Counted from the stretch's first letter, positions 1 through 9,111 are shown. The stretch is 64,000 nt of DNA from Methylobacterium sp. NMS14P (GCF_028583545.1 NZ_CP087106.1:5687001-5751000), one strand, 5' to 3'. Program-made: numbers and translations. The notes: generated from the letters alone by a model not told the origin.

Positions 1-332
1 ACGAGCACCGCGGTCGGCGGCGCCGTCTGGGTGCCCAGCGCCGACCGCAGGATCGACAGCACCACGACGATGCGGGTGAAGGCCGTGGCCATCACCAGCA
101 CCGAGGGAGCCACCGCCAGGACGGTGATCAGCGCCACGAGCTGAAGGGCGCGCTCGGTGGTGCCGCCGGCACCGAGATCGAGGGTGACGCTCTGCGCGAG
201 GGCCGGACCGGCGGCGAGCAGTCCTCCGACCAGCGCGCCCAACGCGGCGAGCGCGATCCGCCGCGGGGACGGCTTCGGGACCTTGCGCGTCCGGCGCATC
301 GGGCGTGTCGGCACGGGGAGGTCTCGGGTCAC
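1..332 (-). CDS. fliP: Flagellar export apparatus protein FliP (5' part, cut by window edge)
   Basis: N-terminal part of FliP, an inner-membrane component of the flagellar type III export gate. After an Arg/Pro-rich start there is a signal-like hydrophobic stretch ending in AGPALA, then the family hallmark in which [15 protein letters not shown] is followed by [17 protein letters not shown]. The GTG at 332 overlaps the TGA of the upstream gene (GTGA), which suggests coupling; an ATG 11 codons downstream at 299 is the alternative start and gives a more typical short leader. The gene continues beyond position 1. It belongs with the flagellar genes at 3.9-12.0 kb, although non-flagellar genes separate them. 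Confidence 0.9.
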   Translation of the reverse strand, partial: MTRDLPVPTRPMRRTRKVPKPSPRRIALAALGALVGGLLAAGPALAQSVTLDLGAGGTTERALQLVALITVLAVAPSVLVMATAFTRIVVVLSILRSALGTQTAPPTAVL

Positions 333-1396
333 GGACGATCGCAACTGGGTGTGGCCGGGCGCACGCCGGCGCGGCGGGCCTCGAGGTTCTGCCAGACGAG
401 CAGGGCCGGCAGGCCGAGCACCACGTCGGGCACGCGGCGCGCGAGCGACAGGGCCAAGGCGGTCCCCGCATCGATGCCGAACAGGCCGCAGACCAGCACG
501 AGCCCGCCTTCCTGGACGCCGAGCCCGCTCGGGACGAGGAAGGCGGCGGCCTTGATCGCCTGGCTCAGCGCCTCGATCACCAGGATGTCGGTCCAGCCGA
601 CATGGTCCACGCCGATGCAGGCGAGCACCACCGCGACCTCGACCGTGCCGAGCAGCCAGGCCAGGGCGTGGAGGGCGAAGGACTGGGCGAGATGACCCCG
701 GCGGCCCGGAGCCCAGACCGTGTCCAGGGCGCCCTGGATCCGGCGGTTCGGCTCGGGGCGGACCTCGGCCTCGCGCACGAAGCGCCGGCCGAGGGCGGCG
801 AGGCGGTCCTCGAGCACCCGCACGATGCCGGTCCGCTGCAGGGCGAAGAACGCCGCCACCGCCAGCCCGGCCACGACGAGCGTCCGCAGCGTCCAGCTGG
901 CGAGCGCGGCCGCCTCGGCGCCCTCGACCCGGCTCAGGAGGCCGGCGCCGAGACCGGCGAACAGGGCGAGCGTTCCGACTTGGAACAGCATGTCGGCCAG
1001 GACGGAGGCGGCCGCCAGCGTGCCGGCGACACCCCAGAAGGTCAGCAGGCGGGCGCCCAGGACGTCCCCGCCCACCGAGGCCACGGGCAGCAGCACGTTG
1101 ATGCCTTCGCGGACGAAGCGCAGGATCAGGCAGGCCGAAGCCGTCGCGGGCGCCACCCCGTCGAGGATGCGCGCCCAGGCGAGGCCGCAGAGCAGGATCA
1201 CCGCGATCCGCACCAGGGTGACGCCGACGAAGCCCGCCACGCCGATCCGCCCGAAGGCCGCGGCGACCGCGCCGAGATCGTTGGTCGCCACGAGCCAGAC
1301 GGCGAGGCCGAGGCCGATCAGGGTGCCGAACAGCGGCAGGCGACGCAGCACGGCGTGGGCCGCCCGCCGCTTCCGGGAAACAGGGTCGCCGGTCAC
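329..1396 (-). CDS. hpnL: HpnL-like membrane protein (lysylphosphatidylglycerol synthase TM-region superfamily)
   Basis: 355-aa polytopic membrane protein with about eight hydrophobic segments. Seen directly: a CGLAWARIL segment followed by [27 protein letters not shown], and a late [17 protein letters not shown] segment, the signature of the UPF0104/HpnL family. HpnL proteins are tied to hopanoid lipids in alphaproteobacteria and are thought to act in lipid transfer or localisation rather than synthesis. GTG start. No other hopanoid gene is in the window, so the specific HpnL assignment rests on sequence pattern alone; a generic lipid flippase-like protein is the alternative. It overlaps the next gene (fliP) by 4 bp. 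Confidence 0.75.
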   Translation of the reverse strand: MTGDPVSRKRRAAHAVLRRLPLFGTLIGLGLAVWLVATNDLGAVAAAFGRIGVAGFVGVTLVRIAVILLCGLAWARILDGVAPATASACLILRFVREGINVLLPVASVGGDVLGARLLTFWGVAGTLAAASVLADMLFQVGTLALFAGLGAGLLSRVEGAEAAALASWTLRTLVVAGLAVAAFFALQRTGIVRVLEDRLAALGRRFVREAEVRPEPNRRIQGALDTVWAPGRRGHLAQSFALHALAWLLGTVEVAVVLACIGVDHVGWTDILVIEALSQAIKAAAFLVPSGLGVQEGGLVLVCGLFGIDAGTALALSLARRVPDVVLGLPALLVWQNLEARRAGVRPATPSCDRP

Positions 1397-1451
1397 GGTG
1401 TGCGGGCCTCGCGTCGAGAGGCGGGCAAGAGCGCGCTCCAGGTTGTGCCGG

Positions 1452-1883
1452 TCAGCGGACCGGCGGCGATTCGTCGGGTGGTATCGCCGCTAGAGCGGTA
1501 TTGGGGCCGAATTCGGGGACCGCACGACGCGGCAGGACGGGATTGAGCACCGCGGCGAGCGCGTCGGCGGAGTCGGCGGCCGGGTCGAGCAGGACGACCC
1601 GGCCCGCGGCCAGGCTCGCGCCCGTCGCGACCGCCACGGCGCGCTTCGGGCAGGGACCCAGGCAGCCCGTTTCCACGATGCAGAGCTTCTGCCGGCGCCC
1701 GGTCCCCCCGTCGCGGGCGGCCCGCTTCCCGGCCTTCTTCAGCAGCGCGCGGAGGTCCCGCCCGCGCAGGCCCTGCCGCTTGGCGCATTTGGAGCAGACG
1801 ACCACGATCTCGGACAGTTTGGTCTTGGCCGTGCGGCCGGCCGGGCGGCCATCCGGGGCCGCGGCACGCGGTTCTGTCATCAT
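1452..1883 (-). CDS. Small thioredoxin-like [2Fe-2S] protein
   Basis: 143-aa soluble protein. Five cysteines sit in two groups: CSKC at residues 30-33, then C68, C74 and C78 in CIVETGCLGPCPKRAV. This is the layout of the thioredoxin-fold (2Fe-2S) ferredoxin-like domain family, in which CxxC/GC.GPC-type ligands hold a cluster. The N-terminal 20 residues and the C-terminal 25 look disordered. It starts at tandem ATG codons (1883 or 1880). It lies 55 bp upstream of the HpnL-like gene on the same strand and may be co-transcribed. Partner and reaction unknown. Confidence 0.75.
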   Translation of the reverse strand: MMTEPRAAAPDGRPAGRTAKTKLSEIVVVCSKCAKRQGLRGRDLRALLKKAGKRAARDGGTGRRQKLCIVETGCLGPCPKRAVAVATGASLAAGRVVLLDPAADSADALAAVLNPVLPRRAVPEFGPNTALAAIPPDESPPVR

Positions 1884-2074
1884 TCAGAGACTGTAGGACG
1901 CGATACCCGTCCCGGGCTACAGCGCCCGTCGCCGCGGTGCAGCAGCCGAGGGGCGGTCGGGCCGGGCGCCATAAAAAGGGCCTAAAAGAACGGGATCCCG
2001 GTCACCGCGCACGGGCCGCCCCTCGGCCGGCGCCGCGGCAGCGGAACCGGCGCAGACCCAGGAACAAAGAGCGG

Positions 2075-3385
2075 ATGAGCTTCGACGACGTCAAGGACGA
2101 CACGCGCGAAGGCGAGATCGTGACGTTCGCCGCTCCGAGCATGACGGAGCTGCGGCGCGGCGCGGAGACGATCCGGCCTGTGCCGGAGAAGCGCACCGCG
2201 CGGGCCCTCGTGGCCACGGTGCGGCAGCGCCTCGACTGGAGCCGTCTGCCGGGCCTGCGTCCCCGCGAGGAAGACACCTCGACCTACGGCGCGCGGATCA
2301 TCCGCCGCGTCGGCCTCTTCGTGCTCCTGCCGACCCTCGTGGTCGGGCTCTACCTGTTCGCGTTCGCGTCCAACCAGTACGTCGCGGAAGCCCAGTTCGC
2401 GGTCCGCGGCAACGTCGAGCCGATGGAGAACATCTCGCTCGGCCAGTACACGAACCTGATTCAGAAGCACAACAGCCAGGACAGCTTCATCGTCCGCGAC
2501 TTCATCAACAGCCAGACGCTGGTCGAGGCGCTCGAAAAGAGCATCGGCATCTCGAAGATGTTCTCCCGGTCCGAGGCGGATTTCTGGGCCCGGTTCGACC
2601 CCAGTGACCCGATCGAGGACCTGACTAAATACTGGCGCAAGCACGTCGAGGCGCATATCGACTCGATCTCGGGCGTGATCCGCCTGTCCGTGCGCGCCTT
2701 CACGCCCGAGGACGCTCTGACCATCGCGCAGGCGGTGGTGTCGCGCTCCGAGGCGCTGATCAACGACATCTCGAAGCGCGCGCAGGCCGACATGGTCTCC
2801 CAGGCCGAGGCCGACGCGAAAATCGCGCAGGACCGGCTGCGCAAGGCGCACGTGGCGCTGCAGGCGTTCCGCAATCAGTGGGGCGTGATCGATCCGATCA
2901 AGACCGCCGAGGGAACGCTGACCACGCTGACCCTCCTGCGGAAGGACAAGCTGAAGGCCGAGAACGACCTGCAGGTCCTGCGCAGCTCCAATCTCGACGA
3001 GCGCTCGCGCTCGATCCAGACGCTGGTGGCCAACATCGCGGCCATCGACCAGCAGATGAAGGCGCTTCAGGACGAGCTGACGAGCGCCAACGCCGCCGCC
3101 GGCGGCCAGAACATGACCGAGGCGCTGCTCCAGTACGAGGGTCTGCTGGTCGAGCGGACCATCGCCGAGAAGCTCGAGGAATCGGCCCACAGCCTGCTCG
3201 ACCGGGCCCGCATCTCGGCCAGCAAGCAGCACATCTTCCTGGCCACGTTCGTGCCGCCGGTCCTGCCGACCGACAGCCTCTATCCCGAGCGGGGCCACTC
3301 CCTCCTGGTGTCGTTCTTCTGCTTCCTGGTGATCTGGAGCTCGTCCGCGCTGCTGATCGCCGGCATCCGCGACCAGAGGATGTAG
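2075..3385 (+). CDS. Capsule polysaccharide export inner-membrane protein, KpsE/CtrB/BexC type
   Basis: 436-aa polysaccharide co-polymerase-like protein. A cytoplasmic N-terminus of about 80 residues is followed by a membrane segment (VGLFVLLPTLVVGLYLFAF), a long periplasmic part rich in coiled-coil heptads (about residues 210-330), and a second membrane segment at the C-terminus after DSLYPERGHSLLVSF. This two-TM layout with a P.LPTDSLYPER-type motif is typical of KpsE/RkpR proteins, which link a KpsMT ABC exporter to an outer-membrane polysaccharide channel. ATG 2075 was chosen because the upstream in-frame extension is Arg/Pro-rich and low complexity. No kpsM, kpsT or kpsD gene is nearby, so it is an orphan here. 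Confidence 0.8.
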   Translation: MSFDDVKDDTREGEIVTFAAPSMTELRRGAETIRPVPEKRTARALVATVRQRLDWSRLPGLRPREEDTSTYGARIIRRVGLFVLLPTLVVGLYLFAFASNQYVAEAQFAVRGNVEPMENISLGQYTNLIQKHNSQDSFIVRDFINSQTLVEALEKSIGISKMFSRSEADFWARFDPSDPIEDLTKYWRKHVEAHIDSISGVIRLSVRAFTPEDALTIAQAVVSRSEALINDISKRAQADMVSQAEADAKIAQDRLRKAHVALQAFRNQWGVIDPIKTAEGTLTTLTLLRKDKLKAENDLQVLRSSNLDERSRSIQTLVANIAAIDQQMKALQDELTSANAAAGGQNMTEALLQYEGLLVERTIAEKLEESAHSLLDRARISASKQHIFLATFVPPVLPTDSLYPERGHSLLVSFFCFLVIWSSSALLIAGIRDQRM

Positions 3386-3393
3386 CGGCGGCC

Positions 3394-3422
3394 GCGGTCC
3401 CGGGATCTGGATCCCGGACCGC
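3394..3422 (+). terminator. Long GC-rich inverted repeat after the KpsE-like gene
   Basis: The arms 3394-3407 and 3410-3422 pair almost perfectly (one bulged G) around a 2-nt loop, nine bases after the KpsE-like stop codon. There is no T-run, so it may be a transcript-stabilising hairpin or weak terminator rather than a classical rho-independent one. Confidence 0.5.
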
Positions 3423-3487
3423 GCGATCTGTAGAGGGAGGCGGCCCGGCGAAGCGGGCGCCCCTGGATGAGCGAAGTCTAACGGTCC

Positions 3488-3772
3488 ATGTCGGATTTCT
3501 CCGATCTCGTCGCGAAGGCGATCCAGCCGACGATGACCCGTGAGGAGCGCGAGGCGGTCTACACGGTCGTGCGGCAGGCCGTGCTCCGGCTGCAGGAGCG
3601 GGAAGCATTCCCGCCCGACGATCCGCGGGTCGCCCTCCAGCGCCACCTCGTCGAGGAGACGATCCGCGACGTCGAGGGCGACGTCGCCCGCTACGAATCC
3701 CTGCGCAAGCTCGACGCGGCCTTCGCGGCCCAGGCCGAGGCCCACAAGGCGGCCCAGAGCGGGCGGCGCTAG
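3488..3772 (+). CDS. Hypothetical 94-aa protein
   Basis: Short, soluble and strongly helical protein with many Glu, Arg and Ala residues and no signal peptide or membrane segment. It begins MSDFSDLVAKAIQP, and a central EREAVYTVVRQAVLRLQ segment is followed by a second amphipathic helix (LVEETIRDVEGDVARY). It lies 102 bp downstream of the KpsE-like gene on the same strand, beyond a hairpin. Its codon use matches its neighbours and there is no competing long frame, which supports it being real. I do not recognise the family and assign no function. Confidence 0.55.
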   Translation: MSDFSDLVAKAIQPTMTREEREAVYTVVRQAVLRLQEREAFPPDDPRVALQRHLVEETIRDVEGDVARYESLRKLDAAFAAQAEAHKAAQSGRR

Positions 3773-3826
3773 AGCGTCGCCCCCGCTCCGCCCGTGTCGC
3801 AGCACGGGTCGCCCGCCGCTTCGAGA

Positions 3827-3854
3827 TCCCGGGCTCCGCTGCGCGGCCCCGGGA
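3827..3854. repeat. Inverted repeat with TCCCGGG arms
   Basis: TCCCGGG (3827-3833) and CCCGGGA (3848-3854) pair across a 14-nt GC-rich loop, in the gap between two convergent genes (the 94-aa gene and flbD). Probably a shared transcription-end hairpin. Confidence 0.4.
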
Positions 3855-3897
3855 CGGCGGGGTGAAGCCGCTCCGAGGCCGCTACGGGGTATGCACG

Positions 3898-5259
3898 TCA
3901 GCCGCAGGCGACGCTCGCCCGGACGCTGCCGGGCTCGGCCACGTCGAGGCCCGCCGTGACGTACTCGTTGAGCTTGTTGCGCAGGGTCCGGATCGAGATG
4001 CCGAGGATCTTGGCCGCGTGGGTCCGGTTGCCGAGGCAATGGTCCAGCGTGTCGAGGATCAGGTCGCACTCGACCTGGGCCACCGTCCGGCCCACCAGAC
4101 CGCGGGTGGCGGCCTCGGCGACCTGCGCGGCACGCGCGGCCGGCCCCTCGGCCGCGAAGGTCTCGCCTTCGGGCGAGAGGATCGCCTCCGGGCCGATCGC
4201 GTCGCCCGAGGCGAGCAGTACCGCCCGGTGCAGGGTGTTCTCCAGCTCGCGCACGTTGCCGCGCCACGGGTTGCGCAGCACGATCGCTCGGGCCTCCGCG
4301 GAGAGCGGGCGGACCGGCATCCCGTTCACGGCGGCGTATTTCCGGGCGAAGTGGGTGGCGAGTTCGAGAATGTCGGCCGGCCGCTCGCGCAGCGGCGGCA
4401 ACCGCAGGCCGACGACGTTGAGCCGGTAGAGCAGGTCCTCGCGGAACGTGCCCTTGCGGACCTCCTCGGCGAGGTTGCGGTTCGAGGTGGCGAGCACGCG
4501 GATGTCGACCCGCACCGGGGCGGTGCCGCCGACCCGGTCGATCACCCGCTCCTGCAGGGCCCGCAGCAGCTTGGCCTGCAGGCGCACGTCCATCTCGGAG
4601 ATCTCGTCGAGGAGCAGCGTGCCGCCGTTGGCCTCCTCGAACCGGCCGATGCGCCGGGCGACAGCGCCGGTGAACGCGCCCTTCTCGTGGCCGAACAGCT
4701 CGGATTCGAGCAGGGCCTCGGGGATCGCCGCGCAGTTCACCGACACGAAGGGCTTGCCCGCCCGGTTGGATTTCTGGTGGACATGCCGGGCCAGCACCTC
4801 CTTGCCGGTGCCGCTCTCGCCGGTGATCAGCACCGAGGCCTCGGAGCGGGCGACCTGCTCGGCGAGCTTGACCACCCGTTCCATGGACGGGTCGCGCCAG
4901 ACGAAGGCGGCGCGGTCGGTGGCGACCGCCTCCAGCACCGCCGCGATCATCTCGGGATCGGGCGGGAGCGGGATGTACTCCTTGGCGCCCGCCCGGATCG
5001 CCGCCACGGCGGCCGAGGCGTCAGACGAGACGCCGCAGGCGACCACCGGCGTGCGGATCCGCTCCCCCTCCAGAGCGGTGACGAGGTCGCGGATCGGCAG
5101 ACCCACGTCGATCATGATGAGATCGGCGCCCCGCGCGCGCAGGACGGTGAGACCCTGCGGAACGGCGTCGGCCTGCGTGACGGCGGCGCCGCGCTGCATA
5201 GCGATCTTCGAGGCGGTGATCAGCTCGCCGTTGAGCCGCCCGATCATCAGGAGCCGCAT
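3898..5259 (-). CDS. flbD: Sigma-54 dependent flagellar transcriptional activator FlbD
   Basis: 453 aa in three parts. A receiver-like domain (about 1-120) keeps a phosphoacceptor-like Asp near 51 (MIDVGLP) and a KEYIPLP lysine, but lacks the paired N-terminal acidic residues of a normal receiver. The AAA+ domain has Walker A GESGTGKE (147-154), the sigma-54 contact loop GAFTGA (194-199) and Walker B GGTLLLDE. The Fis-type helix-turn-helix is near the C-terminus ([18 protein letters not shown]). It is the last gene of fliF-fliG-fliH-fliN-flbD, exactly the Caulobacter order. FlbD activates sigma-54 promoters of late flagellar genes, and a matching promoter lies in front of fliK in this window. 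Confidence 0.93.
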   Translation of the reverse strand: MRLLMIGRLNGELITASKIAMQRGAAVTQADAVPQGLTVLRARGADLIMIDVGLPIRDLVTALEGERIRTPVVACGVSSDASAAVAAIRAGAKEYIPLPPDPEMIAAVLEAVATDRAAFVWRDPSMERVVKLAEQVARSEASVLITGESGTGKEVLARHVHQKSNRAGKPFVSVNCAAIPEALLESELFGHEKGAFTGAVARRIGRFEEANGGTLLLDEISEMDVRLQAKLLRALQERVIDRVGGTAPVRVDIRVLATSNRNLAEEVRKGTFREDLLYRLNVVGLRLPPLRERPADILELATHFARKYAAVNGMPVRPLSAEARAIVLRNPWRGNVRELENTLHRAVLLASGDAIGPEAILSPEGETFAAEGPAARAAQVAEAATRGLVGRTVAQVECDLILDTLDHCLGNRTHAAKILGISIRTLRNKLNEYVTAGLDVAEPGSVRASVACG

Positions 5260-5316
5260 GGTTCGTTCCTCTCAAAACCCGGGCGCGGACAGCCCCCCGG
5301 CGTCCGCACCGAACAA

Positions 5317-5649
5317 TCACTCACCCTTGACGATCTCGGTCATCGTCACGCCGAGCCGGTCCTCGACGAGGACGACCTCGCCGCGGGCGACGAGCCGGTT
5401 GTTGACGAACACGTCGATCGCCTCGCCGACCTTCCGGTCGAGTTCGAGCACCGCGCCGGGCGCGAGCCGGAGAAGGTCGCCGATCGGCATCCGGGCGGAA
5501 CCCAGCACCGCCGAGACCATCACGGGCACGTCGAAGAGCTGCTCCAGGTCGGCCGCCGACTTCGGCGTGGTGGGCGCGTCGCGGATCGAGCCCGCCGCGT
5601 AGTCGGTGTCGTGCTCGCCGAGCTGCGGCAGGCTGAAATCGTCGGACAT
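5317..5649 (-). CDS. fliN: Flagellar motor switch protein FliN
   Basis: 110 aa. The C-terminal SpoA (surface presentation) domain covers about residues 35-108 with LFDVPVMVSAVLGSARMPIGDLLRL, then VDVFVN-like and LVARGEVV strands, then EDRLGVTMTEIV, the classic FliN/YscQ pattern. FliN forms the lower part of the C-ring with FliM and binds FliH during export. It has a good ribosome-binding site (GAGGAGATCCTG before ATG), starts 10 nt after the fliH stop, and is followed by flbD after 57 bp. Confidence 0.95.
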   Translation of the reverse strand: MSDDFSLPQLGEHDTDYAAGSIRDAPTTPKSAADLEQLFDVPVMVSAVLGSARMPIGDLLRLAPGAVLELDRKVGEAIDVFVNNRLVARGEVVLVEDRLGVTMTEIVKGE

Positions 5650-5659
5650 CAGGATCTCC

Positions 5660-6271
5660 TCACGGGCTCGTCGTCAGGCCGAGGGCGTCGAGCACCGCCG
5701 CCTCGATGCGGGCGCGCTCCCGCACGATGCCGCCGTCCGCCCACTCGATGCGGGCGTCGCCCGCCGCCATGTCGGGGTCGCCCAGCACCACGAGGCGGCC
5801 CTCGTAGCCGCGCTCGCGGGCGAGGCGCTTCACCAGGGTCTCGGCGTCCTCGACGAGGCTGTCGTGCACCCGCACCACCAGGTGCGGCACGCCGCGCAGG
5901 TGCTGGAGCGCCGTCCGGGCCGCCTCGCCGATCCCGGCGAGCGGGGCGGCGTCGAGGGCGTCGCCGGCCACCTTGCGGGCGATCAGCATGGCCACCTCGA
6001 CCGCCTGCGCCTCGCGCTCGACGTCGCGCGCGTCGGCCTGGGCGATCAGGCCCGCGGCGGCCAGCGCCAGGCGGGTCATGGCATCGGCGAGCCGGCCCTG
6101 GACCTGCGCCTCGGCCTGGACCCGGCCCTCCTGCACGCCGCGGGCATACGCCTCCGCCTCAGCCTGGGCAGCGGCCTCTGCGGCGCGCAGGGTCTCGGCG
6201 CTCGGGCGCGCGCTGCGGAAATCGGTCTCGAACAGGAACGGCTTGGCGCTCCGGGCGGACTGGGCGCTCAA
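5660..6271 (-). CDS. fliH: FliH-like flagellar assembly protein (FlbE)
   Basis: 203 aa, Ala/Glu/Arg-rich, with a long N-terminal helical region (about 25-90) and a C-terminal segment containing VRVHDSLVEDAETLVKRL and VLGDPDMAAGDARIEWADGG. The last motif is the C-terminal signature of FliH/HrpE/YscL, the stator-like regulator that tethers the FliI ATPase. In Caulobacter the gene at this position between fliG and fliN is called flbE. Its ATG overlaps the fliG stop by 4 bp (ATGA), so the two are translationally coupled. Confidence 0.88.
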   Translation of the reverse strand: MSAQSARSAKPFLFETDFRSARPSAETLRAAEAAAQAEAEAYARGVQEGRVQAEAQVQGRLADAMTRLALAAAGLIAQADARDVEREAQAVEVAMLIARKVAGDALDAAPLAGIGEAARTALQHLRGVPHLVVRVHDSLVEDAETLVKRLARERGYEGRLVVLGDPDMAAGDARIEWADGGIVRERARIEAAVLDALGLTTSP

Positions 6272-7326
6272 TAGACCAGCTCCTCCTCGGCGCTATTCTT
6301 GGCGATCATGATCTCGCCCTTCTCGGCGAGATCCTTGGCGATCTCGGTCATCTTGGCCTGCGCCTCGTCCACCTCCTTGAGGCGGACCGGGCCGAGCGAG
6401 GCCATCTCGTCCGTGAGGTTCTTGGCCGCGCGGGTCGACATCTGCTGCATGAAGAAGCCCCGGGTCCGCTCGTTGCCGCCCTTGAGGGCGCGGCACAGGG
6501 TTTCGTTGTCGACCGAGCGCATCAGGGTCTGGACGCTGCCCGGATCGAGCTTCAGCAGATCCTCGAAGGTGAACATCAGCTCGCGGATGCGCTTGGCCGA
6601 GCCGCGGTTGGCCTGGTCCAGGGCGGCCAGGAAGCGGCCTTCCGTCTGCCGGTCGAAGGCGTTGAACACGTCCGCCATCATCTCGTGGGCGTCGCGGCGC
6701 TGGGTCTGGGCGATGGTCGACACGAACTCGACCCGCAGGGTCTCCTCGATGTGGCGCAGGGCCTCCTTCTGCACGGTCTCCATGCGCAGCATCCGGTTGA
6801 GGCAGTCGATGGCGAAATCCTCGGGCAGGATGGTGAGCACCTTGGCGGCGTAATCGGCGCGCACCCGCGAGAGCACCACCGCCACGGTCTGCGGGTACTC
6901 GTTGCGCAGGAACGAGGCGAGGATCTCCGGATCGACCTGGGCGATCGAGGCCCAGACGCGCTTGCCGGACGCGCCCTTGATCTCCGCCATGATCAGCGAG
7001 ACCTGATCGCTCGGGAAGATCTTGAGGAGCAGCGCCTCGGTCCGCTCGAAGTTCGACGAGATGCCGCCGCTGTTGCCGAGCTTCGTCACGAACTCGATGA
7101 TCAGCCTCTCGACGGTCGCCGCCTCCAGCGTGCCGAGCTGGACCATCGCGGCGCTGACCTTCTTGATCTCCTCCTCTTCGAGCATCTGCCAGATCGGGGC
7201 GCCTTCCTCCTCGCCGAGCATCAGCAGGAGCGCGGCGGCGCGCTGCGGACCGGGCATCGACGCGAACGAATCGCCGCCCGCCGTCACCAGCGTGTTCGCC
7301 AGACCCTGTCCCGCACCTGCCGCCAT
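6268..7326 (-). CDS. fliG: Flagellar motor switch protein FliG
   Basis: 352 aa, usual length. The N-terminal domain (PGPQRAAALLLMLGEEEGAPIW) binds FliF. The middle domain carries the EHPQ-type motif as NEYPQTVAVVLS. The C-terminal torque-generating domain contains MFTFEDLLKLD and charged helices. FliG makes the rotor ring that meets the MotA stator. It lies 25 bp downstream of fliF and overlaps fliH by 4 bp. Confidence 0.96.
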   Translation of the reverse strand: MAAGAGQGLANTLVTAGGDSFASMPGPQRAAALLLMLGEEEGAPIWQMLEEEEIKKVSAAMVQLGTLEAATVERLIIEFVTKLGNSGGISSNFERTEALLLKIFPSDQVSLIMAEIKGASGKRVWASIAQVDPEILASFLRNEYPQTVAVVLSRVRADYAAKVLTILPEDFAIDCLNRMLRMETVQKEALRHIEETLRVEFVSTIAQTQRRDAHEMMADVFNAFDRQTEGRFLAALDQANRGSAKRIRELMFTFEDLLKLDPGSVQTLMRSVDNETLCRALKGGNERTRGFFMQQMSTRAAKNLTDEMASLGPVRLKEVDEAQAKMTEIAKDLAEKGEIMIAKNSAEEELVY

Positions 7327-7351
7327 CGTGTTGCCCTCGATGCCCTACGCT

Positions 7352-8983
7352 TCACTCTTCCTGGATCCAGGTGCGCAGCACCTCGACGGTCTCGGACGGG
7401 CTCGCCCGGACCATGTCGACCACGCGCTGGACCGTCTCGGCCTGGACTTGGCCGTTGATCTTGGCGAATTCCATCAACCGCGCGGTCGGACTGTCGCGGT
7501 CGATGACCGTCACGGTGCCGCCCGGACCCGCGACCACGGAGGCGTCGCCGGGGAGAGCCATTCCGGACGCGGTCAGGACCGGGGCATCCGGAACCGGCGC
7601 GAGCACCTGGCGCACCAGGGGGCGAACCACCGTGAGGAGGACGATCAGGGTCAGCAGCGCCAGGACGGCGAGCTCGGCCATGCGCAGCACGTCGTCCTTG
7701 GTGGGGGCGAGCAGCGACTCGATCAGCGTGGGCTCGGTGAATTGCGGCACGCTTGGCGCCTCCGCGAAGCGCAGGTTCACCACCTCGATCTGGTCGCCGC
7801 GGGCCTTGTCGAAGCCGACCGCGCCGCGGACCAGGGCGGTGATCCGCTCGATCTCGGCGGGCGTGCGCGGGCTGTAGGTCTGCTTGCCGTCGGGCGCGGC
7901 AGCGTAGACCCCGTCGAGCACCACCGCGACCGACAGGCGCCTGATCCGGCCGCCCTCGGCGATCTCGGTCTTGGTGACCCGGGAGATCTCGTAGTTCGTG
8001 GTTTCCTCGTTCTTGTTGGTCGCGTCCTTGGGCGTCGGCGCCTTGTCGCCGCCATTGGCGCCGGGCAGCTCGTTGCCGACGCTGACCTGCCCCTCGGCAT
8101 TGCCGGTGACCGCCGATTCGGTGCGAGTCTGGGCGGAGCGCACGACGCGGCTCTCGGGGTCGAACGTCTCGGAGCGGCTCTCGACCCGGTTCAGGTCGAG
8201 TTCCGCGTTGACCTGGACGCGGGCCCGGCCCGGGCCGACGATGCCGGCGACGACGTCCTCGATCTGGCCGCGCAGGCGCCGTTCGAGGGCGACCTGCCGG
8301 TCCTCGAACCCGCTGGCGGAGTCGGTCGCGGCGTCCCGGGCGCCGTCCGCCAGCAAACGGCCGCGCTCGTCGACGATCGAGATCCGTTCGGGCTTGAGGC
8401 CCTCCACCGCGGAGGCCGCGAGATGGCGGATCGCCCGGACCTGCCCGGCGTCGAGGTCGCCCATCAGTTTCAGGACGATCGCCGCGCTCGGGCTTTCCCG
8501 GTCCCGCTCGAACAGGCGGCGTTCAGGCAGGACGAGGTGGACGCGGGCCGCCTGGACCCGGCCGATCGCCCGGATCGAGCGCGCCAGCTCGCCCTCCAGG
8601 GCGCGCAGGTGGTTCACGTTCTGAACGAAGTTGGTGGACGAGAACGCGTCGCCCTTGTCGAAGATCTCGTAGCCGACGCCGCCCTGTGTCGGCAGCCCCT
8701 TGCCGGCGAGGTCCATGCGCAGCTTGGCGAGGTCCGGGCGGGGGGCCAGGACCGTCTGCCCGGCATCGCCCCGCGTCTCGTAGCGGATCCCGCGGCTGTC
8801 CAGCTCCCGGACCACGGAGGCCGAGTCCTGCATCGACAGGTCGGAGAACAGCACGCCCATATCGGGGCGCGAGACCCGGAGGATGATGAAGGCGAAGAAG
8901 CCGATGAGCGTCAGCGTCACCGCCGCCATGGCGGCGATTCGGGCCGGTCCGAACTTCGTGACGAGATCGAGAACCGGCTTCAC
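7352..8983 (-). CDS. fliF: Flagellar MS-ring protein FliF
   Basis: 543 aa. A first membrane segment near residues 15-35 is followed by the YscJ/FliF ring-building region (LFSDLSMQDSASVVREL, then KGLPTQGGVGYEIFD and a VNHLRALEGELARSI helix), an FliF C-terminal domain, and a second membrane segment (ELAVLALLTLIVLLTVV). The extreme C-terminus (VDMVRASPSETVEVLRTWIQEE region) is the FliG-binding tail. The GTG start has no obvious Shine-Dalgarno sequence. First gene of the fliFGHN-flbD operon; a CtrA-like box lies 71-85 bp upstream. Confidence 0.96.
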   Translation of the reverse strand: MKPVLDLVTKFGPARIAAMAAVTLTLIGFFAFIILRVSRPDMGVLFSDLSMQDSASVVRELDSRGIRYETRGDAGQTVLAPRPDLAKLRMDLAGKGLPTQGGVGYEIFDKGDAFSSTNFVQNVNHLRALEGELARSIRAIGRVQAARVHLVLPERRLFERDRESPSAAIVLKLMGDLDAGQVRAIRHLAASAVEGLKPERISIVDERGRLLADGARDAATDSASGFEDRQVALERRLRGQIEDVVAGIVGPGRARVQVNAELDLNRVESRSETFDPESRVVRSAQTRTESAVTGNAEGQVSVGNELPGANGGDKAPTPKDATNKNEETTNYEISRVTKTEIAEGGRIRRLSVAVVLDGVYAAAPDGKQTYSPRTPAEIERITALVRGAVGFDKARGDQIEVVNLRFAEAPSVPQFTEPTLIESLLAPTKDDVLRMAELAVLALLTLIVLLTVVRPLVRQVLAPVPDAPVLTASGMALPGDASVVAGPGGTVTVIDRDSPTARLMEFAKINGQVQAETVQRVVDMVRASPSETVEVLRTWIQEE

Positions 8984-9053
8984 GGGAGGATTCGCTGCAC
9001 TCTAACGCTGGCGGACCCGGCGGTCCGCTCGGCAGAAATTGCCCATGTCGTGG

Positions 9054-9068
9054 TTAGCGGGTCGTTAA
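9054..9068 (-). promoter_or_regulatory. CtrA-like box upstream of fliF
   Basis: The plus strand reads TTAG, seven bases, TTAA, one mismatch from the CtrA consensus TTAA-N7-TTAA. It ends 71 bp before the fliF GTG. Caulobacter fliF is a CtrA target, so placement supports the call; no binding evidence exists here. Confidence 0.5.
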
Positions 9069-9111
9069 TGCCGGGCGTCCGGCGGGCCCGGAGGCCGGTG
9101 CCGGAACGGCA

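Noticed and set aside
3862..7458. Plus-strand frame of about 1200 codons opposite flbD-fliN-fliH-fliG
   Set aside because: No domain pattern, biased antisense composition, and four certain flagellar genes lie on the other strand.
9021..9060. Possible sigma-54 element upstream of fliF
   Set aside because: A GG...GC pair exists near ATGGGCAATTTCTGC on the minus strand but its spacing is one base too short, so it fails the strict consensus.
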